DNA from: Enterospora canceri
Taxonomy: Eukaryota; Microsporidia; Enterocytozoonidae
Length of the DNA: 36,939 nucleotides
Reading direction: 5' to 3'
NCBI GenBank assembly: GCA_002087915.1
Contig: LWDP01000013.1
Location: 1 to 36,939, forward strand
The translations under genes were made by a program, and so were the position numbers. This document shows, piece after piece, positions 24,066-33,041 of this stretch; position 1 is the stretch's first letter; every line of letters begins with the position of its first letter. The notes below the pieces were generated by a model. The model ran no database searches, was not told where the DNA came from, and saw only the letters and a list, made by a program, of their open reading frames with translations.

Positions 24066-25304
24066 ATGAAATTCAGGTTCAATTACCTTTGTTATGTAGC
24101 ATGTGCAATTAGTATCATCATTCTGATAGTGGAATTCATCGATACCATACGGTTCTATAGCGCATTGCTGCAGAATAACATATTTTATTATTCAGGCTAT
24201 AAAATACAGGAGTTGATCAATAAAGAACCAGGATTCAGGGAGATGCAGGCGGGTGCACTTGTGAAAAAGATCAGCAAACTTTTCAGAGAACTATTTGCCT
24301 GGTTTTTACTAACGATGCTGTTGTTTACAGTCACAAATAGTAGAATGAAAGAATGTGCAAACAGGATGTGCCAGTACAAAATGAATGTGCTTGGAACGAG
24401 GAGTTTGAACTGTAACAGGGCTGAAATCAATTTCATATGTGTCTTTCTTACGACATGCCTGTTTGCTGCTTATGGAAATGCCTTTGTAAGAGCAATCGGA
24501 AAGGACTTTGATACGATTGCATCTGAAGCAGTTTTCTACGTGATGATCTTCACAATTGTGCTTCCATTCATCATGGCACTCTTTTACAACCTATTCAGGA
24601 TATTTGGATCCAAGCTCATCATTGCATTCTACTTGACATTCTATATAAAGGCAACAGCTGAGTTCTTTACTCAAGAAGACGTTGATTTGCTGACATTTAA
24701 GAAGGTTGAAATTTCTCAATATTCAAAGGCAGTACAGGAGTATTTGACAGAAAGAAGCTTACAAGATCGTGTTTATCACGAAAGAGAGAAGTCCGATTCA
24801 ATTAACGCAGCATTGGTGGGATGGGGCGCCTATGAGCATATTGAAATTTATGGTGATCACAAGGAGTTTTCAAATGAGGAATTTGAATCAGTATTGATGC
24901 ATGAAATAGGCCATTCTCAAGATTATTCATTGTATAAAAAGGTGTTAGCACTGTATGTCATCAAGGCCATTGAATTTGCAGTGGTTTGGTGGCTATGGAA
25001 TTCAGCAGCTGAGTTTTACTCCAATGAGACACTTACTAAGACTGGCGCCTTCTTTGTGCTGGTGATAATCTATGAAATGTATTTGAATAGATATTTGATG
25101 GTATTGCACAAGTTAACGAGTCAAAATGCGGAGATAAATGCTGATCTGATTGCAAAGAAGCATGGTTTTGCAGAGAACCTTGGTAAAGTATTATTCAAAA
25201 TCACAGTCAAAAGCAAGGAACCAATTCACTACACATTCTGGTATAATGCACTGAAGAGTTTTCATCCGTCTATTTTAAGACGTGTAGAATATCTGCATAA
25301 GTAA
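24066..25304 (+). CDS. STE24: CAAX prenyl protease 1 (STE24)
   Basis: This multi-pass ER zinc metalloprotease of family M48 removes the -AAX tripeptide from prenylated proteins. The zinc-binding HEIGH is at about residues 279-283 (VLMHEIGHSQDYSLYKKVL), and the third ligand lies in NAEINADLIAKKHGF (compare 'RRFEFQADAFAKKLG'). The C-terminus has FWYNALKSFHPSILRRVEYL (compare 'WHYSHPPLLERLQAL'). Several hydrophobic helices flank these. At 412 residues it is close to yeast Ste24 (453). It has no CCC close to the ATG, an exception in this window. The AAX-cleavage role links it to prenylated small GTPases. Confidence 0.93.
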   Translation: MKFRFNYLCYVACAISIIILIVEFIDTIRFYSALLQNNIFYYSGYKIQELINKEPGFREMQAGALVKKISKLFRELFAWFLLTMLLFTVTNSRMKECANRMCQYKMNVLGTRSLNCNRAEINFICVFLTTCLFAAYGNAFVRAIGKDFDTIASEAVFYVMIFTIVLPFIMALFYNLFRIFGSKLIIAFYLTFYIKATAEFFTQEDVDLLTFKKVEISQYSKAVQEYLTERSLQDRVYHEREKSDSINAALVGWGAYEHIEIYGDHKEFSNEEFESVLMHEIGHSQDYSLYKKVLALYVIKAIEFAVVWWLWNSAAEFYSNETLTKTGAFFVLVIIYEMYLNRYLMVLHKLTSQNAEINADLIAKKHGFAENLGKVLFKITVKSKEPIHYTFWYNALKSFHPSILRRVEYLHK

Positions 25305-25355
25305 AGCTGATTAGAAATTTGTTTGTTCCAAAAATGCGAAAAACATAACCCCAAA

Positions 25356-26036
25356 ATGAGTTACGATAGTGATGTCAACATTTACACAGAAGATGGACGT
25401 ATCAAACAGGTTGAATATGCGATGAAGGCAATGCACCTTGGAACCACTACAGTAGCAGCTGTGATTGACGATAGTGTTCTTATTGTTTCCGAAAAGAAAC
25501 TCTCTAATTCATTGCAGAAAAGCACAAGTGTGAGAAAACATTTCAAGGTTTACGATCACGTAGTTGTATCCTTTGCAGGTATTTCAGCAGATGTGACTGA
25601 AATTATTAGAAAGTGTAGGAATTTCTGTGCTGAACATGAGTCACTCTACAATACACTAATTCCAGCTAAAAAACTATTAGATCAGATATGTAACTTAGCT
25701 CTCAAGTTTGCAGAAGAAGAAAGCTACAACAAGATCTATGCCAGACCATTTGGTGTCTCAATCATCCTAGGAATTTATGATAAGGGCCCAAGACTCTTCT
25801 GTATTGATCCATCAGGTTCATATGCTGAATATAGTGCACGAGCAATTGGATGTGCAAATGAGTTGGCAGAGCAGCAGTTAGAAGCATGTAATGGTATATA
25901 CACGCAAGAGAAACTTGTTGAAATTCTTAAAAGTGCCATGCCTGACGAAATGACTGCAAATAACATTGAGATCTCAGTGATGAACAAAGATGGTCTCAAA
26001 CAGTTCAAAATCGAAGAACTACGTGAATTGATATGA
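25356..26036 (+). CDS. PUP2: 20S proteasome subunit alpha-5
   Basis: This is an alpha-ring subunit of the 20S core, 226 residues. The N-terminus reads YDSDVNIYTEDGRIKQVEYAM, a variant of the alpha signature '[21 protein letters not shown]' typical of alpha-5 (yeast Pup2, human PSMA5). ARPFGVSIILGIYDKGPRLF then DPSGSYAEYSARAIG match the alpha-5 patterns '[20 protein letters not shown]' and 'DPSGTFVQCDARAIG'. The C-terminus has NNIEIS and FKIEELRELI, as in PSMA5. The start at 25356 follows ACCCCAAA. A longer frame from 25323 lacks an ATG. Together with PRE9 it gives two alpha subunits here. Confidence 0.92.
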   Translation: MSYDSDVNIYTEDGRIKQVEYAMKAMHLGTTTVAAVIDDSVLIVSEKKLSNSLQKSTSVRKHFKVYDHVVVSFAGISADVTEIIRKCRNFCAEHESLYNTLIPAKKLLDQICNLALKFAEEESYNKIYARPFGVSIILGIYDKGPRLFCIDPSGSYAEYSARAIGCANELAEQQLEACNGIYTQEKLVEILKSAMPDEMTANNIEISVMNKDGLKQFKIEELRELI

Positions 26037-26306
26037 TAAGTCGATAAATGTGGTATTCTCCCAGTATATGTTAACTATATCTGTAGGAGGAGATTGGCCT
26101 ATGAACTATGAAACTGGACAAATTTAATTGCGCGTAATTAGTCATCAGGTTATGGATGAAGAACCTAATTAAATATAATGCAGAATGACTCCAAGAATAT
26201 ACTCGTCGACAATTTCAACTAGATTACACGCTGTCTTAATGATGGTATATTTATTGTCAAAGTCATTCTTGATTCACCCTTTTACCTTTTATTTTTAATT
26301 CCCCAT
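26037..26306. other. 270-bp intergenic region with no identified gene
   Basis: I find no tRNA fold, snRNA core or open frame with a plausible start. The region is AT-rich and holds a TAGGAGGAGA stretch near 26085 and TTCACCCTTTTA at 26273-26284, just upstream of the next gene's own CCCC start signal. It is longer than other core gaps and may hold regulatory sites for the following gene. Confidence 0.6.
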
Positions 26307-27233
26307 ATGCTGTTAGTTCATATCATTCTGGTATTAACAAAAGTGTATAAGATTGTCACCAAGCCAACAGCTGATAGTCCATACTTTCTACATGGTTGTT
26401 TTTGGCATAATAACATTGAAATCAACCTATCGATCAAAAGAATGCTATTTACGAATGATGCAATTGAATTGGATATTGGACAATTGGAGTATACTATAGA
26501 CTTCAGACCATATGAAAACGTCTCAAACAATACAGAATTGGTAGCTTGCAAAGAATGCATTGAATCCTTCAGACTTATTTCAGAATGGTACTTTAGCAGC
26601 TATAATTCATTAGAGCTAGCATATTGTCAAATGATGGAAAAGCCAACACTACTATTGCATATGGACACTTTAAAACTCCATGGCCAATATTTTGTACTAC
26701 CAACTAAGAACAAATATGTCATTACATTTCAGGAGGATGGTATGAGATATTTCATAGGAATGGATGTACGCAATAATGATACAACATTTGCCAAGTATAC
26801 ATATATCAGATTCCACAAAATACATTTCACTACAGATGGAATATCATCACTGATTATAACGAAATATACTACCCATAGGAGTAACTCAAGAATGGTATTT
26901 CACCATCCGATGTTGATTAGGAAGGATCTTCTCTCAGAGATATTCAATGGATTCACAACATCCACTGGATTCAAATTCGTTGCCAGAAGTGAAATAGAGA
27001 AATTGTGCTCTAATCTCAAGAACAAATATTCTACACTATTCGTATTTGATAAAGCATACACATTTCAGGATATCAACAGTATACCAGTATATAAATTAGA
27101 AAAGAAAGAGGAGGAGAAGAAAAGAACTGTAAAGCCAGTCAAAGAGAAGAAAGGAATGTTGATGCTTGTGATATTGCTTGGAATATTGATAGTAATAACG
27201 TTGATTTTGAATATCAAAATAAAACAGAAATAA
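26307..27233 (+). CDS. Hypothetical secreted/type I membrane protein, last core gene before subtelomere
   Basis: The 308-residue protein starts with a short hydrophobic segment (LLVHIILVLTKVY) that could be a signal peptide. It continues with a long mixed domain containing several cysteines (HGCFW, VACKECIESF, YCQMM, LCSNL) and potential N-glycosylation sites. A charged Lys/Glu stretch (KLEKKEEEKKRTVKPV) precedes a C-terminal hydrophobic helix (MLMLVILLGILIVITLILNI) and a basic tail. The layout is a type I membrane protein. CCCCAT precedes the ATG. I do not recognise the family. Its position next to the degenerate subtelomere and the signs of surface exposure make it a candidate lineage-specific surface or endomembrane protein. 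Confidence 0.8.
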   Translation: MLLVHIILVLTKVYKIVTKPTADSPYFLHGCFWHNNIEINLSIKRMLFTNDAIELDIGQLEYTIDFRPYENVSNNTELVACKECIESFRLISEWYFSSYNSLELAYCQMMEKPTLLLHMDTLKLHGQYFVLPTKNKYVITFQEDGMRYFIGMDVRNNDTTFAKYTYIRFHKIHFTTDGISSLIITKYTTHRSNSRMVFHHPMLIRKDLLSEIFNGFTTSTGFKFVARSEIEKLCSNLKNKYSTLFVFDKAYTFQDINSIPVYKLEKKEEEKKRTVKPVKEKKGMLMLVILLGILIVITLILNIKIKQK

Positions 27234-27459
27234 ACCTGTGTTGTTATAGTGTTAATGGTTTTAGGAACTTTGAATTAGGTAAACGACTATAAACAAACAT
27301 TTTTAAATGTCTTGTTTTATCATCATATGTGAAGAATCGTATATATTGTAGCCGAAGAGCTCTTGACTAGCAGAATTTCGGGTTTACGAAACACCCTTCA
27401 ATTATCATGTTGTAAAAAACATAAAGTGTATGCTCTTAATGGGACCCCATTGTATTGCA
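27234..27459. other. Start of degenerate subtelomeric DNA, no gene seen
   Basis: Gene-dense sequence ends with the stop at 27233. This AT-rich stretch has no credible frame, RNA gene or start signal and leads into the hAT-like relic. It may hold the eroded 5' end of that element. Confidence 0.6.
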
Positions 27460-28047
27460 ATTAAAAGAGCACATCACAATAACCGAACACCTTAAAAACA
27501 GGTGTACTAATGATTCAGATAGTTCCTGCACCATAGGAAAACCTGAAAAATTGGTAACAGCCAAAATACTTGGCAAAGTGTGACATACCACTTTACCAAC
27601 CTGCATAAAAAAGGCTTTAAGGTGATGCTTGAGTCCCTTAATGTACCGGTTGTTTCTGACACCTTTGTTAGAAGGGTGATAACCGACATTTTTATTGATC
27701 AACAGTTAAAGCTTAAAACCATGTTGAAAGATAGAAGGTTCTATCTAATTGTGGATGAAAGTCCACATAAGAACCAGCGCTTTTGGCATTTCCTGTGTGG
27801 TTGTTGCGACGAGCCAGGAAAAGAATTTCTGATCGCTTGTAAACACACACTGGAAGCAAGATCAAGCGCAGTATTTAAGCCATTAATAAATGCGGCTGCT
27901 TAGAACAAGACATGTTTTAGGGCATTGTCGATGAAATTCCCACATATTAGGATATTACGTTTATTAATACACAACTGTGCAACCTATGTATTTGGGAAAT
28001 TCCCGAGTATAAAAGGATTTATTACTAGAGTGACTCATTTTCTTTAA
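27460..28047 (+). pseudogene. Degenerate hAT-superfamily-like transposase relic
   Basis: A first frame (around 27461-27580) reads LKEHITITEHLKNRC, like the end of a BED-type finger 'H...KH'. After a +2/-1 frame change at about 27580 a second frame runs open to 27900 and, past one in-frame TAG at 27901, to 28045. It contains TFVRRVITDIF, FYLIVDESPH (compare 'LW.SVDETTD'), FLCGCCDEPGKEFLIACKHT (compare 'VVG.LDEEP..SFLL.C') and then IHNCATYVFGKFPSIKGFI (compare 'IHVTCLAH.L...FP.VN.LI'). This order of blocks is that of hAT transposases of the type seen in many animal genomes. It has a frameshift and a stop and is truncated, so it is not functional. The exact subfamily is uncertain. Confidence 0.65.
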
Positions 28048-28702
28048 AACTATTTATATAATTGTGTTGACGTTTGCAGAACTTTTAAAATAAACCCTTA
28101 GCTATAATGCTTGATTCCTTGAATAATAACACTATCTAATAATTGATAAGGATAAACGAAACTGTGGTGTTTTTGTCATGTGAAAATTTGCGTTTCTATT
28201 TTATCCATGATAATTTTGAAACCTTAGTCTCCCTAACAAGTATTTAAAGATCATGTTCTTAAAAATTTTATGCCTTCAGTGAATTTTAATTGTTGGGAAG
28301 TGCCTATATTCTAGGTTCCTAAGAACCCCTATCCTTATGAATAAACCTTTCACTCTACAAGATGTTCTCAACATTAATAAAAGAAAACCTCTACATTTGT
28401 CGTGAAATGCAACACAGGGTCGTTGCTTTGTTATTGTAAACAAGGATGTAAATTTTTTACCTGAACTTTTCCTCCTTTCACTCAACAATATTCTAGCATT
28501 CAAGAAGGCAATTTAAGTACAGAAGCATACACAATTAAACATTATACGATATTTTAGTGATTCATGAAAAGAGAAGTTTTTAGCAAAATTTACTTTTTGA
28601 ACCCCTGCCCTAAAAAAGAACAATGCGTTCATAGTAGTGAATGTATGCTACAAAGGGATACAGTTTGTTCATTCTCAAAATTTACTTGAAAGAACCCCTG
28701 CC
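28048..28702. other. AT-rich spacer with a short direct repeat
   Basis: No gene is seen. Near the right end a short element with AAAATTTACTT and GAACCCCTGCC occurs twice, starting at 28585 and 28677 (92 bp apart). The second copy sits directly before the ATG of the GC-rich relic at 28703 and so may be its original promoter or start signal. Confidence 0.6.
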
Positions 28703-29127
28703 ATGAGTGAACAAAAAGAGTCCAACCAACGAATGAACGGGGGTGGTCAGGAGAGCCAGCCTCCAGGGACCAAGCCCCAGCCCGACACGGGCCAGCAAGA
28801 GAGCACGGGTCTCGGTTGTGGCAGTAGCCGCACGAAGAGAGAGAACAGGCATAAACACCGAAGGCTAACAAGGCTGCGAGCGTTGACAACTGGGGCTCAG
28901 CGCTCAGAGTAGTAACCGGCCTTTCTGGTTTCGGGGCCAAACAGGTACAAGAACCTGAAAAGGAACACCAGCAGGATGAGAAGGAAAAAACCAAGGAGGA
29001 TACCGAGGAGGACCCCGAAGAAAATAAATCTCAAGTTTACTTTTGTTCCGTTTCCGCCGGTCCTGGCACCTATCAATATCTAAATGGTTTTCAGGTTCAT
29101 TTACCGTTCCGAACAATCGTTTCTTAG
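28703..29127 (+). pseudogene. Decayed copy 1 of an unrecognised GC-rich subtelomeric gene family
   Basis: CCCCTGCC precedes an ATG at 28703. The frame is rich in Gly, Pro, Gln and charged residues (MNGGGQESQPPGTKPQPDTG) and ends at 28912. A second frame, overlapping from about 28855, carries ASVDNWGSALRVVTG, an acidic Glu/Asp/Lys-rich stretch, then VYFCSVSAGPGTYQY and HLP, and stops at 29125. These match copy 2 (31806-32243): VNHWGEPVTAP, YYFTRSAQGSWP and a terminal HLP. So a single ancestral frame of about 140 codons has been split by a frameshift. GC content is clearly above the surrounding DNA. The protein family is not recognised; a retroelement Gag-like protein or a lineage-specific subtelomeric protein are both possible. 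It abuts the Tc1-like relic. Confidence 0.5.
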
Positions 29128-29133
29128 TCCGCA

Positions 29134-29632
29134 TCACATGTTGTAATGAGTCGGATCTTTAACTCCTTTGTAGTAGGTTTGACCACCTACAGCCCCAACG
29201 ATTCGAAACGCACTCTCATCAGAAAAGACGAAATTTTTCCACTCCTTGTACAAGAAGCGGTGCTTCTTTTTGTTTTCTTATGCACATCAGTTAGCACAGG
29301 TGCTTTGTTCTTTCGTTAAGATTTGAATCCGGTTTCGGTCAGAATTTTTCTGAACAGTGAATTATCGATTCTCTTATCGAAGTTTTTAAGAGCAAAGGCA
29401 GCTGCACTCGAACTTGTCTGTAGTAAACCAGACTTGAAATGTCTTAAAACAATGTTCGTTTCTCTGGAAGTAAGCACCTTGGCCTACCCACTCTCCCGGA
29501 GAATGTTTGTGCCCTGTACTTCCTGATAGTTTTTTCGTCGCAACCAAGCTTCCTTCCCAGCTTTAGATTGGACAGTGCACTATTCGATGGATCGTTGATC
29601 TCATCTATAAGGCTTTTCGAGAGTTTCTTCAT
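29134..29632 (-). pseudogene. Degenerate Tc1/mariner-like transposase relic
   Basis: On the minus strand a 62-codon frame starts at 29632 with a paired helix-turn-helix start (LGRKLGCDEKTIRKYRAQTF) and the linker GRVGRPRCLLPEKR, typical of Tc1/mariner 'GRPR.L.P.DER'. After a frameshift near 29460, ALKNFDKRIDNSLFRKILTE then TGFKS, KAPVLTDVHKK follow ('L...G...R...KKP.L...H...R'). After another change, KEWKNFVFSDESAF matches the 'FSDES.F' catalytic Asp block. A stop is reached at 29134. At least two frame changes and internal stops make it inactive, and the C-terminal third (the second and third catalytic acids) is missing or lost. Confidence 0.85.
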
Positions 29633-30328
29633 GAGGGTTTGTTACTAACAATTTATTCAAATCTCTGAAAAGATAACATGTGGTTTTTAGTATAAAGTAC
29701 AGCATTATAATGGTATTAATTACCTAATTATATACTTTGGTGATCTAATAAAACACTTCCGCAGTTTTTCCCATCACGATAGTCTCCGTTATGTAATTTC
29801 TCTGGTGTGTATCTCATATTTTGTCTTGTTATACCATTATTAAGCTAAATTCATAGGGTTTTTAAAGCAGTATTGTCTTATAGAGATTATTTAACGAAAT
29901 TTTTAGAAATTTCCCTAGTGTTTTTTCAAAATTAACCCACATTTTCGCATTTCCGCAGTTTTTCACACCACTATATGAAGAAACACACTTAAGTGATGAG
30001 GATACTATAGATTGAAATAATAAAATTGGAGTTAAATATACTCTGCCATCTCAAAAACGTATTAAATTTTGCATAGAAAACTATATTTATGAAGTATAGC
30101 TACGTGTTTGTCAAAATGAAGTTCGTTATGTAAGCTATTTTTTGTATTTGTAATGAATTCAGTTTCATTACTAACTAACTTATTTTGTTATAACAAGAAT
30201 AATACTGAAACTGACACATAAGAGTATGCAAGTAATTGCAAAGGATTGAGGAGAACGTTGTATAACCAATAATACTGAATAAACATTTTCCCTTGTATAG
30301 ATTTTAAGTTCATTAGGTTTAAACTTCA
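29633..30328. other. AT-rich spacer, no gene; a 14-bp motif occurs twice
   Basis: There are no credible frames or RNA genes. TTCCGCAGTTTTTC occurs at 29757-29770 and 29951-29964 (194 bp apart) with similar flanking sequence, suggesting an old duplication. Confidence 0.6.
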
Positions 30329-30900
30329 ATGGGTAGCAAGAAACAACTCTCTAGGAACGAACAAGAGATTATTTTAAGAATAATCAAACTTGCACAGATC
30401 CATTGAGCAACTTACAGACCAAGGCTATGCTGTATGCCATAAAGGCTAGAAATTGTGTTCATGGTCCAAAGTCAAAAGGCTTACAGCCAAGGTATTAGGA
30501 TCGGTGATCAAAACCGTTGTGAAAACATTACATATAGTAAGTGATGAAGTTTGTAAGTGGAACAGAAAACTCAGATTAAGTCCATTGGATGCTGAAAAAT
30601 GAAAGCGCAAAAATAGTTCGCTTATGATCATACTGAGTTGCGGAGTAGAAGAATATCATCCATAGTGATGAGAAAAGGTTTAAACTGGACGAACCTGACT
30701 ATATGCAGCATCATTGATAAGTAAAAAGAATTCATCAAATTGATCAGTTGAAAATGATTCTGTAAGAAGCCTGGGATGTAATCCTATAGGCCCTAATAAA
30801 CAGTTTGTTTTTAAAATGTATGAGAGGATGATAGGGAGACTAACTATCAAGACAATAAAAAATTTTGATCATTTTTTATCAACCCTTTAAGAACCAATTT
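30329..30900 (+). pseudogene. Second Tc1/mariner-like (Tc3-type) transposase relic
   Basis: An ATG at 30329 begins KKQLSRNEQEIILRIIKLAQ, like the Tc3/Tc1 N-terminus 'KK.LS..ER..I..L...G', and stops after 26 codons. Later pieces in shifted frames are SKVKRLTAKVLGSVIKTVVK and NIIHSDEKRFKLDEPDYMQH, the latter matching the catalytic 'IFSDEK.FNLDGPDG....' block. QFVFKMYERMIGRLTIKT then follows, near 'LVFL.G.MNS..Y...L'. There are many stops and frame changes. It lies in the opposite orientation to the other Tc1-like relic and has a different catalytic block (DEKRF against DESAF), so it is a different element, not a duplicate. Confidence 0.75.
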
Positions 30901-31185
30901 ATGACCATCCTGAATAATTTTGTCAGTCCAAAACCTGTTGCAACAGAGTATATCTAGTTGTTTTAAATAAACTGCAACGTACATACATCATTCGTTTGAA
31001 CATTATAAACTCTGAACAAGGTAACTTCTGGTGTTCATGATTATATTTTTATCAATTAAATTAAGTGGAACATAGCAGGTGAAGCAAAGCACTCTGAAAC
31101 TCAAGAAAAATGAATTAAAGTAGTGTTCAAAACGATATGTTGGTATTATGAAAGAAGCAATGTAAATCAACACTTTACGCACTCG
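30901..31185. other. AT-rich spacer, no gene seen
   Basis: This probably includes the eroded 3' end of the preceding transposase relic (a stretch around 30901-30970 could be its C-terminal catalytic block), but nothing can be aligned with confidence. Confidence 0.4.
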
Positions 31186-31480
31186 AACATATAAGCAGAG
31201 CAATTGCTGTTGTGGACATTAATGAACATGTTGTTACTGAAGGTCATGTATTTTATGCTGTATGTAAAGATCTTCCTGATGACCTAAGGAAAATCATGCG
31301 ATGAATTATTCTTAATTCATTCTAGTGGAGAGAGCAAAATTGCAATTGTGAAGAAGATGAATGGGTAGATAATAAAATGGTTAAAACAATCGAGAAGACC
31401 AATTGATAAATCATCTACATAGATAAAGCATACTGTTCCTGAGGCAAAATATAGGAAGAACTATCCTGAACACGGTTTTA
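31186..31480 (+). pseudogene. Possible helix-turn-helix fragment of another transposase
   Basis: Around 31265 a frame reads VCKDLPDDLRKIM and, after a change, GESKIAIVKKMNG followed by MVKTIEK. The spacing resembles the N-terminal helix-turn-helix of Tc1/Tc3-like transposases ('DL....R..I......G.S...IAK...VS...V...I.K'). It is broken by stops and very short. It may be a third element or a displaced piece; confidence is low. Confidence 0.3.
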
Positions 31481-31805
31481 AAACACTGGGATATTAAGGA
31501 AACATATGCAATCAGTACCATAGAATATATATGATTATCCTCATCACAGTAAATTAAATGATGCGTTCAAAAATTCATAGGGTCACAAATGTTTACGAAA
31601 AAGGCAATCACGGATTCTTCCTTATTTCTGTTCAATTTTAAAACCTTATCTTAGGCAATGAGCGCTTAGGATAAAAGGGGTGAAAACAATAGTTTACGCT
31701 TGGATACAATTGTTAGGGATGATAACGAAATCTTCAAAGTTGGCTGTCGTGATTTAATACGACAAGTGAAGGTTCTTCACAAAAATTGTTAACGAAAATC
31801 AACCC
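31481..31805. other. AT-rich spacer leading to GC-rich relic 2
   Basis: No gene is seen. The last part (TTCTTCACAAAAATTGTTAA and on to CAACCC) resembles the DNA before GC-rich relic 1, so it may be the promoter of that family. Confidence 0.5.
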
Positions 31806-32243
31806 ATGGTAACAAGACCAGAGAGAGATGAGCCCGCTACCGAAGACCCAATACCGGTAAGACAGTGAAAGACTCCAGGGGAGAAAAGATGAAGGAAGGC
31901 CTACAAGGAGCGATGCAAAAGGCGCAGGGGTGGAGCCCCTAAGACACAAGCAGTAGCGGCAGTGACAGTGACAGTAAGTCCGCGAGACGTGAATCACTGG
32001 GGAGAACCCGTGACAGCACCAAGATAGGCAGAAGACCTAGGTGCAGTGATTCAGATTACCGAGGCAATCGAGGAGCTGATTAGGAAGCAGGGAACGAGAA
32101 CAACACTGTCCTTCGTAATCAGCCAACAAGACAAGGGCGAGAAGAGTCCTAGGAGGAATAATTCAGTAAACGAATCCTCTTATTATTTCACAAGGTCCGC
32201 TCAGGGCAGTTGGCCATGTCGAAATTTCGATCATTTACCATAA
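31806..32243 (+). pseudogene. Decayed copy 2 of the GC-rich subtelomeric gene family (146-codon frame with 3 stops)
   Basis: CAACCC immediately precedes an ATG at 31806, and a single frame runs 146 codons to a TAA at 32241. It is interrupted by only three in-frame stops (TGA at 31866, a second TGA about eight codons later, and TAG before AEDLGAV), so the reading frame is preserved and the copy is young or slowly decaying. Residues: MVTRPERDEPATEDPIPV, a basic stretch, a Val/Ala/Thr-rich stretch, VNHWGEPVTAP, ITEAIEELIRKQGTRTTL, RRNNSVNESSYYF, SAQGSWPCRNF and a terminal HLP. It shares blocks with copies 1, 3 and 4. GC content is well above the flanking DNA. No known family is recognised. Confidence 0.55.
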
Positions 32244-33041
32244 CTTGAAAATGATCGCTCCAGATCAACAGATGTTGATGGACATTTCTTGAGGTGAACA
32301 ATTTGTTTGTTACTAACACATGCAATTATGTTGTTACAGATCGTACTATTGAGCTCTTATTAAATTTCTTTTTGTAATAACCCGTCAAATTGTTGGAACA
32401 TTTCGAAATCTAATTTTTGACACCGTGTCATATGCTTCTTCAATCAAAAAAAAGACCGTTTACCAATTATGAGAGATCCGACGGTTTGGTGATGGCGTTC
32501 TGATCATTTGGAATATCAGCAACCACGCAGCCACATACAAAACAGAAACCTGTTTAATGCCAAACAAAGCGTTTCTGGTTCTAAACTGACCAATTTAGCT
32601 ATCTTTGCAACCTTACTTTTTTTGATTGTCCCATTCAGTATAAATTTCATGGCTCTTCATTATGTTGTTTATCAGGTTGCAGCTTGATTTTAGGATTATT
32701 AGAATTGTTTGATATACTCATGTAAACGACTGGATTATCTAATCCGTTTGTTCATAAACAAAATTGTTGATTGTACAGTGTTATGTTTTTTGGTAATAAA
32801 AGATGTAAAATTGTATAAAACATACTTTTATCTTATGCAATACAGAAACAATTGTTCATACAGAGATATTTTATGAATATAACCACTATAGCCTTTTGAA
32901 CATACACATGATGAACTACTTGCAATAAAATGAGAATAGGGATTTTTCATTGAACCAAATTGTCACGAATGTATCGATTTGGCAAAACTGCGAAAAACAG
33001 CCGATTGTAAAACCGATACGATACGCTTTAAAATAAATATA
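32244..33041. other. AT-rich spacer, no gene identified
   Basis: About 800 bp with no credible frame or RNA fold and many stops in all frames. It lies between GC-rich relic 2 and the B-box-like repeat array. Confidence 0.6.

Noticed and set aside
26037..26306. Possible snRNA or SRP RNA in the 270-bp gap
   Set aside because: No U2, U6, SRP Alu or RNase P core motif was found by eye.
27580..27903. Taken at first as an intact small gene
   Set aside because: Homology to hAT blocks continues past its stop codon and before its start in another frame, so it is part of a pseudogene.
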